The translations under genes and the position numbers were made by a program. A stretch of 20,407 bases of DNA, taken from assembly GCA_964625745.1 (NCBI GenBank), contig CAZVCJ010000066.1, positions 1 through 20,407 of the forward strand, in the 5' to 3' direction. This document shows positions 12,999 through 20,322 of this stretch, in pieces. This DNA comes from CAZVCJ01 sp964625745. Its GTDB lineage: Bacteria > Chloroflexota > Anaerolineae > VGOG01. The first letter of the stretch is position 1. Every line of letters begins with the position of its first letter. The notes under the pieces were generated by a model, which was not told the DNA's origin, searched no databases, and saw nothing but the letters and a program-made list of their open reading frames with translations.

Positions 12999-14053
12999 CT
13001 ATAATCGCTGTTCTGCTTGTCTTGAGTCTGTTGATATTGGTCCACGAGGGGGGCCATTTTGCAGTGGCCAAGTTCACCGGCATTCGAGTCGAGGAGTTTG
13101 GCATCGGCTATCCGCCGCGCCTGCTCACCGTCGCCAGGCGAGGTGATACCGAGTACACCATCAACGCCATCCCCTTCGGCGGCTTTGTGAGGATGCTAGG
13201 CGAGGAAGACCCCACCCACCCGGACAGTTTCGCCGCCAAAGGCAAGCTAACCCGCGCTGGCGCGCTCCTGGCCGGCTCGTTCATGAACATCGCCCTGGCC
13301 TTTCTTCTGTTCATCGGCGCTGGTCTGATTGGCTTCGACATCCCTACCGGATCGGTAGCCATCGTCGAAGTTGCGCCTGGCTCACCAGCAGCGAGGGCGG
13401 GCTTGCAAGAAGGCGACACCATACTGAGCATTGACGGCCTGACTGTTCGCAACACCTACGAGCTTAGCGGCTATACCAAAGAGAGGCTGGGCGAGACAGT
13501 CACTCTCAGCATCAAGCGGGGTGAGGAAACCATGCCCGTCCGCTTGACGCCGCGTCAGGAGCCGCCAGCCAACGAAGGGGCTATGGGCGTGATCATCCAG
13601 ACTGTGGATATTGTGGGAGCAGACAAGCTGCGCTATTCCCTCTGGGAGGCGATCCCAATGGGGGCCAGGATGATCGTAGATGTCATCACAGTCATCTTTT
13701 CCGGAGTGGTGGGCATGATCCAGGGGGTCATCGCCCCCGACATCACAGGGCCAGTGGGGATAATAGCCGCGACTGGCGAGGTCGCCAGGTCCGGCCTGAT
13801 AGCCCTGATGCAATTCACCGCTCTCCTCAGCATCCAACTGGCCATCTTTAACCTGCTGCCTTTCCCTGGCCTGGACGGTGGGCGTCTGGCCTTCATCGCT
13901 CTCGAAGCCTTGCGCGGCGGCAAGAGGGTGACCCCGGAAAGGGAAGGATTCATTCACCTGGTGGGAATGGCCATCCTCGTGGGCCTGTTGCTAGTCGTCT
14001 CCTACCAAGACGTTGCTCGCTTGCTAAGCGGTCAGCCGATTCTATCACCGTGA
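12995..14053 (+). CDS. rseP: RseP-type site-2 intramembrane metalloprotease
   Basis: The 352-residue membrane protease cleaves transmembrane substrates such as anti-sigma factors or signal-peptide remnants. The zinc motif HEGGH is at residues 17-21 in the first membrane segment, followed by AKFTGIRVEEFGIGYPPRL and NAIPFGGFVRMLGEE. A single PDZ domain spans about 112-195 (VAPGSPAARAGLQEGDTILS). The third zinc ligand lies in NLLPFPGLDGGR (Asp 294). The length is typical of short bacterial RseP with one PDZ domain. The ATG overlaps the stop of the nucleotidyltransferase gene (ATGA), and the next gene starts 1 bp after the stop, so it is in an operon. Confidence 0.92.
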   Translation: MTIIAVLLVLSLLILVHEGGHFAVAKFTGIRVEEFGIGYPPRLLTVARRGDTEYTINAIPFGGFVRMLGEEDPTHPDSFAAKGKLTRAGALLAGSFMNIALAFLLFIGAGLIGFDIPTGSVAIVEVAPGSPAARAGLQEGDTILSIDGLTVRNTYELSGYTKERLGETVTLSIKRGEETMPVRLTPRQEPPANEGAMGVIIQTVDIVGADKLRYSLWEAIPMGARMIVDVITVIFSGVVGMIQGVIAPDITGPVGIIAATGEVARSGLIALMQFTALLSIQLAIFNLLPFPGLDGGRLAFIALEALRGGKRVTPEREGFIHLVGMAILVGLLLVVSYQDVARLLSGQPILSP

Positions 14054-14054
14054 A

Positions 14055-15002
14055 ATGAGCAACTCAGATTTCGAGGAACTACTCCTGCAAATAAGCGACA
14101 CCGAGAATCGCCTCTCCATATCCAGCCTGTACTGCCTGTCGGGGATGGACAGAGACGAGATGCTGCTATTCCAAGAAGCCTGGCGCTCGATGGCCGTCGA
14201 GCGCCGCCGCCAGATCATCAACTTCCTGATGGAGGTAGCAGAAGCCAGCTTTGAGGTGAATTTCGGCCTGGTGTTTCGCTTTTGCCTGGGCGACGAGGAC
14301 GAGGAAGTACGAGCAGCAGCCATCGAGGGTCTGTGGGAAGACCATGACCCCGCCCTGCTCAATCCGTTGATCAGCCTGCTGCGAGACGATCCTTCGATCT
14401 CAGTGCGAGCTGGCGCCGCTGCCGCATTGGGCCGCTACGTCCTCCTGGGCGAGCTGGATAAGATAAAGGCCCGCCCTTTCGCCCTGGTGCGGGAGGCATT
14501 GTTGGAGACCATCCATTCCTCGTTTGAGGATCAGACAGTACGACAGAGGGCCATTGAGTCCATCGCTTACTCTAGCGATGAGGGCGTGCGAGAGATCATT
14601 GAGGCGGCCTACTATCACGAGGATCAGCGAATGCGCACCAGCGCGGTGTTCGCTATGGGGCGTAGCGCGGACCCTTATTGGTCAGATCTGGTAATCAACG
14701 AGCTACAAAGCTCCAGGCCTGAGATGCGTTATGAAGCAGCTATGGCCAGCGGCGAGCTGGAATTGGCGGCCGCCACTCCCTTGCTGGCTAATCTGGTCAA
14801 CGACCCCGACCGCGAGGTGCTGGAAGCGGCCATCTGGGCCCTGGGTCAGATCGGAGGAAACGAGGCCCGCCGCATCCTGTACGACTGCTACCGCGAGGGT
14901 GACGAGTTCCTGTGCGAGGCAGTGGAGGAAGCCCTGGAACAACTGGAATTCATGCGCGGTGTCCTTGACATATCCCTGGATGATCTCCCTGACCTGTACT
15001 GA
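14055..15002 (+). CDS. HEAT-repeat protein
   Basis: The 315-residue protein is almost entirely helical, with tandem HEAT-like repeats from about residue 75 (EVRAAAIEGLWE, SVRAGAAAALGRY, TVRQRAIESIAYS, RMRTSAVFAMGRS, EMRYEAAMASGEL, EVLEAAIWALGQI). It has no signal peptide or catalytic motif and is very acidic at the C-terminus (DISLDDLPDLY). HEAT proteins are scaffolds for protein contacts. The start is 1 bp after the protease stop, so translation is probably coupled; a role connected with the protease is possible but unproven. Confidence 0.85.
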   Translation: MSNSDFEELLLQISDTENRLSISSLYCLSGMDRDEMLLFQEAWRSMAVERRRQIINFLMEVAEASFEVNFGLVFRFCLGDEDEEVRAAAIEGLWEDHDPALLNPLISLLRDDPSISVRAGAAAALGRYVLLGELDKIKARPFALVREALLETIHSSFEDQTVRQRAIESIAYSSDEGVREIIEAAYYHEDQRMRTSAVFAMGRSADPYWSDLVINELQSSRPEMRYEAAMASGELELAAATPLLANLVNDPDREVLEAAIWALGQIGGNEARRILYDCYREGDEFLCEAVEEALEQLEFMRGVLDISLDDLPDLY

Positions 15003-15014
15003 GCCTGGTCGAAG
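14999..15014 (+). repeat. CTGAGC-N4-TCGAAG repeat, copy 1
   Basis: CTGAGCCTGGTCGAAG includes the stop codon of the HEAT-repeat gene and lies inside a small hairpin (GTACT 14996-15000 with AGTAC 15013-15017). It matches 14 of 16 bases at 20280-20295. Confidence 0.45.
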
Positions 15015-15025
15015 TACGCAAGCGA

Positions 15026-15940
15026 ATGGTGAAGGCCCTGCCAGCTATACTCTACAACAACATCGTACCCGTTTTCATCGCCATCGGCCTGGGCTATATC
15101 CTCGAACGCAGGCTGAAGATAGAAATCAAGTCCGTCTCCCGGACCATCTTCTATGCCCTCACCCCTTGCCTGGTCTTCTCCTCTCTGGTCAAATCCACTG
15201 TCAGCGGCGGGGAGTTCTGGCGCATCGCATCCTTCGAGGTACTGATCACTCTGGTCGTGGCGCTGGTCGCCTGGGGCGTGGCCAGGGCGCTGCGCTTCGA
15301 CAGGGCCATGGAGAGCGCGTTCCTGCTGGCCACCATCTTCGTGAACGCCGGCAACTACGGCCTCTCGGTCAATCAACTCGCTTTCGGTGATGAGGCGCTG
15401 ACTCGAGCCGTAATCTACTTCGTGGTTAGCAGCTTGCTAATTAACACCAGCGGCGTCTATCTTGCTTCTCGGGGCAAAGCCAGGGCGGGCGAGGCCCTCC
15501 TTAACGTTTTGAAAGTACCCATCGTCTACGCCGTGTTCCTGGCCGTTCTCGTCAAGCTGATCAATCTAAACGTGACGGGATCGCCCGTTTTCAAGGCAGT
15601 GGAGATGGTGGGCCAGGGGGCCGTGCCCCTCATGCTCTTGCTGCTGGGGATGCAACTGGCCAAGACCCCTCCGGCCCAAAGGATGAAGACCGCGGGCCTG
15701 GCCACTCTCATCAGGCTGGCCGTTGCCCCGGCCATCGCCTGGCCCCTGGCCAGTCTGCTGGGCCTGACCGGCCCGGCGCTACAAGCCTGCGTCGTCGAGG
15801 CCAGCATGCCCACCGCCGTGACGACAGCAGTGCTGGCCATCGAGTTCGATGCCAGACCAGAGTTCGTGACCAGCGTGATTTTTCTTTCCACCCTGGTCAG
15901 CCCCATCACCCTTACCCCCATCATCGCTTTGGTGAGCTGA
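15026..15940 (+). CDS. AEC-family transporter (auxin efflux carrier-like)
   Basis: The 304-residue membrane protein has about ten hydrophobic helices. ILYNNIVPVFIAIGLGYILE at the start, ATIFVNAGNYGLSVNQLAFG in the middle and ACVVEASMPTAVTTAVLA near the end are hallmarks of the AEC (membrane transport protein, PF03547) family. Bacterial members are thought to move organic acids such as malate or malonate; the substrate here is unknown. The ATG at 15026 has a weak ribosome site, and the gene is 23 bp after the HEAT-repeat gene. Confidence 0.88.
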   Translation: MVKALPAILYNNIVPVFIAIGLGYILERRLKIEIKSVSRTIFYALTPCLVFSSLVKSTVSGGEFWRIASFEVLITLVVALVAWGVARALRFDRAMESAFLLATIFVNAGNYGLSVNQLAFGDEALTRAVIYFVVSSLLINTSGVYLASRGKARAGEALLNVLKVPIVYAVFLAVLVKLINLNVTGSPVFKAVEMVGQGAVPLMLLLLGMQLAKTPPAQRMKTAGLATLIRLAVAPAIAWPLASLLGLTGPALQACVVEASMPTAVTTAVLAIEFDARPEFVTSVIFLSTLVSPITLTPIIALVS

Positions 15941-15950
15941 CCTGGGAAAT

Positions 15951-15985
15951 GGGTAACGAGGCAGCAAGTTAACGAGAAACGAGGC
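15951..15985 (+). repeat. AACGAG-type short repeat
   Basis: GGGTAACGAG, then AGTTAACGAG and AAACGAGGC: repeated AACGAGG/A heptamers separated by 9-nt pieces. It is homologous to the minus strand of 8164-8189. It supplies the GAGG ribosome site of the next gene. Confidence 0.5.
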
Positions 15986-15990
15986 ACGAA

Positions 15991-18909
15991 GTGAACGACA
16001 ATTTCCCGCAATCTGCAATCCGCAATCCGCAATCCCCCTGGTATACCAAACCAGTTGAAGAGGTAGCCGAGGCTCTGGGAACTGACCCCAAGCGAGGTCT
16101 AACTTCGCAGGAGGCCCAGGCCCGTTTGGAGAGATACGGATCCAACGAGCTTCAGGAACGGCCTCGGATAAGCTTCTGGAAGATGCTGCTGGACCAGTTC
16201 AACCAGTTCCTGGTGCTGATCCTCATCGTCTCGGCAGTCATCTCTTTCTTCCTGGGTGAATACGTGGACTCAGGGGCCATCATGGCCATCGTGATCCTCA
16301 ACGCCATCCTGGGAGTCGTCCAGACGTCCAAAGCCGAGGAGGCCCTGGCCGCCCTGAAGAAGATGGCGGCCCCCAATGCCGAGGTGCTCCGCGATGGGCA
16401 CTCGCTCACTATCCCCGCGCGCGAGGTGGCGCCCGGCGACGTGGTGCTACTGGAGACAGGCAACTACATCCCGGCCGACGTGCGCCTCGTCGAGAGCGTG
16501 AATCTGCGCATCGAAGAGGCATCGCTGACGGGCGAGTCGGTGCCGGTGGAGAAAGAGGCCGGCCTGGTGCTCAAAGAGGACCTTCCTCTGGGCGACCGCC
16601 GCAACTCGGCCTACATGAGCACCCTGGTCAGCTACGGGCGGGGCAAGGGCATCGTGGTAAACACGGGTATGAGCACTGAGATCGGCCTCATCGCCGAGAT
16701 GATTCAGTCCTACGAGGAGGAGCCAACACCCCTCCAGGTCAAGCTGGACCAACTGGGCAAATGGCTGGGCATCGGCTGCCTGATCGTCTGCGGGATCGTG
16801 TTCGTCGTCGGCGTGCTGCGGGACACCGAAGTGGGGATGATCCTCCAGGCAGGCGGCGGCCTGCTGGCCTATCTGAATACCTTCAAGCAGACCATCGTAG
16901 AGATGTTCATGGTGGCGGTGAGCCTGGCCATCGCTGCCGTCCCCGAAGGGCTGCCAGCCGTAGTCACCATCGTCCTGGCCCTGGGGATGCAGGAGATGAT
17001 CAAGCGCCACGCCCTGATCCGAAAACTGCCCGCCGTGGAGACCCTGGGCAGCGCCACTGTCATCTGCTCCGACAAGACGGGCACCCTCACCCAGGACAAA
17101 ATGATGGCCGTGCAGATCTACGTTGATCGCACCATTCTCAGCATCAGCGGGGAGGGCTATAGTCCAGCAGGAGAGTTCAGCGACGACGGACGCGCCGTAG
17201 ACCTGGGGGGCTATCCGGGCTCAAACCTGCTCCTGCGGGCCGGGCTCCTCTGCAACGACGCTCGGCTAGAAGCTCTTAGTGACGACTTCAGTCGTCCAGG
17301 TGGTCAGCAACCTGGGTTGAGTAGCCAAAGGCGTACCGAAACCATCGAGGGGCCGCTTGACCGAAGCCCAACCAACCATCCGACCAACTGGCACATGGTG
17401 GGCGATCCCACTGAGGGAGCCCTGGTGGTGGCTGCGGCCAAGGCCGGCTTTTGGAAGGAAGAGCTGGAGCAGGATTACCCCCGCCTGGCGGAGATCCCCT
17501 TCGACTCCGAGCGCAAGCAGATGACTACCATCCATCCCGACCCCAAATGGGGAGGCTACGTGGCTTACGTCAAGGGAGCACCCGACATCATCATCGGGTT
17601 GTGCCATGAGGTCGTCGAGGATGGCCAGGAGCGGCCGCTGACGGCTGAGAAACGCCGGCGGATTCTGGAGGTCAACGAGGCGCTGGCCTCCAACGCCCTG
17701 CGCGTGCTAGGGGTAGCCTATCGGCCCCTGGCGGAGGTCCCCAGGCATCCGACCGTCGAAGAAGTCGAGAGAGACTTGACCTTTGTGGGCCTCATTGGCA
17801 TGATAGACCCGGCCCGGCCAGAGGTGAAGGAAGCCATCGAAGTGGCCCGGCAGGCCGGCATCAAGACGACGATGATCACCGGCGATTACAAAAACACGGC
17901 TGTAGCCATCTCCAAGGAGTTGGACCTGCTCTCGCCAGACGGCCGCGTGCTGACCGGCGCCGAGCTCGATCAACTGGACGATGAGACCTTCACCGACATA
18001 GTCGAAAAGGTGGAGGTTTATGCCCGGGTCTCGCCCCAGCACAAGGTGCGCATCGTGGAGGCCCTCAAAGAGCGCCGCCACGTGGTGGCCATGACCGGCG
18101 ATGGCGTCAACGACGCCCCAGCTCTGAAGCGGGCCAACATCGGCGTGGCGATGGGCATCACCGGCACCGATGTTTCCAAGGAGACAGCGGACATGGTGCT
18201 CACCGATGACAATTACGCTTCCATTGTCTCGGCGGTGGAGGAGGGACGTATCATCTACTCCAACATCCGCAAGTTCGTCTACTATCTCCTCTCCTGCAAC
18301 GTGGGCGAGATCCTGATCATCTTCCTGGCGATGATCATCGGTTGGCCGGTGCCCCTGGTCGCCATTCAGTTGTTGGTGCTCAACCTGGTGACCGACGGCG
18401 CGCCTGCCCTGGCCCTGGGGATGGAGAAGGGAGATCCGGACATCATGCAACAGCCGCCCCGGCCACCGGATGAGCCGGTGATCAACCGGGAGATGGTTTG
18501 GGGTATTATCATCCAGAGCATCGCTATCACCTCGGCCACACTGCTGTCCTTCTGGATAGGCTTGCGTTGGTTTCCTAACAACACAGCAGCGGCCCGGACT
18601 ATATGCTTCACAACGTTATCTATCTCGGAACTTTTCCGGGCCTATACGTCGCGTTCTGAGCGATACTCCTTGTGGTCCATTGGGGTGTTCTCCAACAAGT
18701 GGATGCAGTGGGCAATGCTGACCTCACTGATCATCATACTGACCATCATCTACGTGCCCTTCCTGGACCCCATCTTCGATACCGCCTTCCTGGGACTGAG
18801 GGAGTGGTTGGTCATAGTTCCTCTCGTGCTGGTGCCGGCTGCTGCCGCGGAAGCAACCAAGTACTTTCTCCGGCAGCGAAGACCGGTGGTCAGCGATCAA
18901 GTTCGCTGA
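15991..18909 (+). CDS. P-type Ca2+-transporting ATPase (PacL/SERCA type)
   Basis: The 972-residue ion pump has all P-type motifs: TGES (180-183), PEGLP in M4 (318-322), DKTGTLT with the phosphorylated Asp 361, KGAPD, MITGD, and TGDGVNDAPAL (702 on). Membrane residues match the Ca2+ sites of SERCA: Glu in PEGLP, Asn 770 and Glu 773 in NVGE, and Asp 802 in NLVTDG. It probably exports Ca2+ from the cytoplasm. The start is GTG with GAGG 6 nt upstream. The first codons (SAIRNPQS) are encoded by a heptamer repeat. Residues about 428-466, between NDARLE and WHMVGDPTEGAL in the nucleotide-binding domain, form a proline/serine-rich insertion derived from repeats. The gene is 50 bp after the AEC gene and directly abuts scpA. 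Confidence 0.93.
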   Translation: MNDNFPQSAIRNPQSPWYTKPVEEVAEALGTDPKRGLTSQEAQARLERYGSNELQERPRISFWKMLLDQFNQFLVLILIVSAVISFFLGEYVDSGAIMAIVILNAILGVVQTSKAEEALAALKKMAAPNAEVLRDGHSLTIPAREVAPGDVVLLETGNYIPADVRLVESVNLRIEEASLTGESVPVEKEAGLVLKEDLPLGDRRNSAYMSTLVSYGRGKGIVVNTGMSTEIGLIAEMIQSYEEEPTPLQVKLDQLGKWLGIGCLIVCGIVFVVGVLRDTEVGMILQAGGGLLAYLNTFKQTIVEMFMVAVSLAIAAVPEGLPAVVTIVLALGMQEMIKRHALIRKLPAVETLGSATVICSDKTGTLTQDKMMAVQIYVDRTILSISGEGYSPAGEFSDDGRAVDLGGYPGSNLLLRAGLLCNDARLEALSDDFSRPGGQQPGLSSQRRTETIEGPLDRSPTNHPTNWHMVGDPTEGALVVAAAKAGFWKEELEQDYPRLAEIPFDSERKQMTTIHPDPKWGGYVAYVKGAPDIIIGLCHEVVEDGQERPLTAEKRRRILEVNEALASNALRVLGVAYRPLAEVPRHPTVEEVERDLTFVGLIGMIDPARPEVKEAIEVARQAGIKTTMITGDYKNTAVAISKELDLLSPDGRVLTGAELDQLDDETFTDIVEKVEVYARVSPQHKVRIVEALKERRHVVAMTGDGVNDAPALKRANIGVAMGITGTDVSKETADMVLTDDNYASIVSAVEEGRIIYSNIRKFVYYLLSCNVGEILIIFLAMIIGWPVPLVAIQLLVLNLVTDGAPALALGMEKGDPDIMQQPPRPPDEPVINREMVWGIIIQSIAITSATLLSFWIGLRWFPNNTAAARTICFTTLSISELFRAYTSRSERYSLWSIGVFSNKWMQWAMLTSLIIILTIIYVPFLDPIFDTAFLGLREWLVIVPLVLVPAAAAEATKYFLRQRRPVVSDQVR
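16007..16034 (+). repeat. Heptamer array CGCAATC x4 inside the ATPase start
   Basis: Four 7-bp units: CGCAATC (16007-16013), TGCAATC (16014-16020), CGCAATC (16021-16027), CGCAATC (16028-16034). It is translated as part of the ATPase N-terminus if the GTG at 15991 is used. Confidence 0.85.
17278..17388 (+). repeat. Repeat-derived in-frame insertion in the Ca2+ ATPase
   Basis: The segment starts with GACGAC-TTCA-GTCGTC (17281-17296), related to the palindrome in 11914-11977. A second dyad (CCAGGT/ACCTGG) follows. The stretch GGTTGAGTAGCC, AAGGCGTACCGAAACC (17315-17343) looks like a REP-type palindromic repeat. It encodes a polar loop of about 39 residues with no conserved motif. Confidence 0.6.
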
Positions 18910-19713
18910 TTGCTGGATATCGGGTATTGGATCTTGGATATTGAAGCAAAGCCCTACGAAGTCAAGCTGGCTGTGTTCGAAGGGCCACTGGACCTCCTGC
19001 TGCACCTGATCGAGCGAGAGGAACTGGACATCACCAGGGTGTCCCTGGCGCAGGTTACGGATCAGTATCTGGAGTACATCGGCCTTCTGGAGGAGTTGAC
19101 CGCCGAGGTGCTGGCCGATTTCCTGCTGGTCGCGGCTAAGCTCTTGCTCATAAAGTCGGAGGCATTACTGCCCCGGCCGCCGAGAGGTCCTGGCGAAGAA
19201 GAGGAAGAGGACGTGGGAGATGAACTGGCCCGCCAATTGATCGAGTACAAGAAGTTCAAAGAGGCGGCGCTGGGATTGAGGCAGAGGGAGGAAACAGGCC
19301 TCAGGGCCTACGTGCGCGTGGCCCCGCCACCCAGGCTGGAAAGGCCCTTCGGCCATAAGCGGAGCGACGGTCAGGACAGGCCCTTGGACCTGGAGGGCCT
19401 CTCGCTGGCCGACCTGGTAGAGGCCGTGCAGCGCGCCCTGGATGCTCGCCCCGCGCTCCCCCCTGTATCTGAGGTAGTAACGCCCTTCACCGTCACTGTT
19501 GCCGAAAAGATGGCCCTCATCAAGGAAAAGCTGAAAAGACACAAGCAGGTGAGCTTCAACTGTCTGTTGGATCAGGCAACCTCACGCGCGGAGATCATTG
19601 TCACCCTCATGGCGGTCCTGGAGCTTATCAAGCTGAGGGGCATCGTCGTTCAACAGGAGCGCCTCTTCGGAGAGATTGTCATCCTACAGAAGCAAGCTGA
19701 GGCCCAACCTTAA
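18910..19713 (+). CDS. scpA: Segregation and condensation protein A
   Basis: The product (267 residues from the TTG at 18910) is the kleisin subunit of the bacterial condensin SMC-ScpAB, which compacts and separates chromosomes. The N-terminal domain begins VKLAVFEGPLDLLLHLIERE, the classical ScpA opening, followed by ISRV-like DITRVSLAQVTDQYLEYI and LVAAKLLLIKSEALLP. An acidic linker (GEEEEEDVG) and a winged-helix C-terminus (VSFNCLLDQATSRAEIIVTL, LELIKLRGIVVQQERLFGEI) complete the family. The start is uncertain: the TTG at 18910 directly follows the ATPase stop, and the first 12 residues (LDIGYWILDIEA) come from a heptamer repeat; a TTG at 18934 is an alternative. There is no clear ribosome site. 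scpB, usually next, is not present. Confidence 0.92.
   Translation: MLDIGYWILDIEAKPYEVKLAVFEGPLDLLLHLIEREELDITRVSLAQVTDQYLEYIGLLEELTAEVLADFLLVAAKLLLIKSEALLPRPPRGPGEEEEEDVGDELARQLIEYKKFKEAALGLRQREETGLRAYVRVAPPPRLERPFGHKRSDGQDRPLDLEGLSLADLVEAVQRALDARPALPPVSEVVTPFTVTVAEKMALIKEKLKRHKQVSFNCLLDQATSRAEIIVTLMAVLELIKLRGIVVQQERLFGEIVILQKQAEAQP
18915..18942 (+). repeat. Heptamer array GGATATT x4 at the scpA start
   Basis: Four 7-bp units: GGATATC (18915-18921), GGGTATT (18922-18928), GGATCTT (18929-18935), GGATATT (18936-18942). It overlaps the probable start of scpA. Confidence 0.8.
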
Positions 19714-19739
19714 AATTTCCACAAAACCCGCTTTTCGCC

Positions 19740-19788
19740 TTGACATAGAACGCATGTTCTGGTATAATATGCCTAGAACATGCGTTCT
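19740..19788 (+). promoter_or_regulatory. SOS-type promoter with two LexA-like boxes
   Basis: TTGACA (19740-19745), a 17-nt spacer and TATAAT (19763-19768) are perfect hexamers. AGAACGCATGTTCT (19747-19760) fills the spacer, and AGAACATGCGTTCT (19775-19788) lies just after the -10. Both contain GAAC-N4-GTTC, the LexA (DinR) box of Gram-positive bacteria, and each is the reverse complement of the other. Repression by LexA at both sites would block RNA polymerase. The region also forms a large inverted repeat centred on the -10. Confidence 0.85.
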
Positions 19789-19813
19789 ACTCTTTGGTGA
19801 GAAGGGGGTTGTG

Positions 19814-20242
19814 ATGATCAGCAAGTCGCCAAACAAGCTGTGTGCTCACCGCAGCGTGACCTGCGATGGCCGCATCACCTGCAAGAAGATCGTGGAGGGC
19901 GACAACGAAGTCTCGCCCAACCTCTGTCGTGATTGCCCCGCCAGGCAGATCGGCTGCGACAAACTAGGCTTCTCACTGCGGAAGTCCTCTCCCTCCCCCA
20001 TCGTGGTCCGCTACGGGAATGGCCATTCTGAGGTCTGGAACGATCAGCCGCCCAGGATCACCTTCCTGAGGGCGGCTTGCGCGGCCAGGATCGCTCCCAT
20101 CAGCGACCCCCGCCAGTGTGCGGCCTGCGCCCTGCGAACTGCTGGCGAGCCGGTCCTGGAGGAGATCCCCTTGCCTCGGAAAGTGGCCAGGGGCGGCAAG
20201 GTGATTCCTTTCCCGCAGCGCGTGGCCGTAGCTGCCAGTTGA
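19814..20242 (+). CDS. Cysteine-rich hypothetical protein, probably SOS-induced
   Basis: The 142-residue protein is of unknown function. It has nine cysteines: 10, 17, 23, 38, 41 and 48 in the N-terminal third, and 89, 102 and 105 later, with two CxxC pairs (CRDC, CAAC). This pattern suggests a metal site (zinc or an iron-sulfur cluster). A basic tail follows (RKVARGGKVIPFPQR). No signal peptide or membrane segment is visible. The ATG at 19814 has GAAGGGGG 5 nt upstream; a GTG at 19811 is possible. It is the first gene after the promoter with two LexA-like boxes, so expression should rise after DNA damage. A DNA-repair or stress role is inferred only from that context. I do not recognise the family. 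Confidence 0.75.
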   Translation: MISKSPNKLCAHRSVTCDGRITCKKIVEGDNEVSPNLCRDCPARQIGCDKLGFSLRKSSPSPIVVRYGNGHSEVWNDQPPRITFLRAACAARIAPISDPRQCAACALRTAGEPVLEEIPLPRKVARGGKVIPFPQRVAVAAS

Positions 20243-20262
20243 CTATGAGGGATACAGAGCTT

Positions 20263-20306
20263 CCCCCCCAGAGCCTGCCCTGAGCAGGGTCGAAGGGTTG
20301 GGGGGG
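20263..20306 (+). repeat. G/C-tract hairpin containing CTGAGC-N4-TCGAAG repeat, copy 2
   Basis: CCCCCCCA (20263-20270) is complementary to TGGGGGGG (20299-20306). Between them lie CCCT-GAGC-AGGG (20278-20289) and CTGAGCAGGGTCGAAG (20280-20295), related to 14999-15014. It may form a strong hairpin before the next gene. Confidence 0.5.
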
Positions 20307-20322
20307 GGACAGAGGGGGGGCG

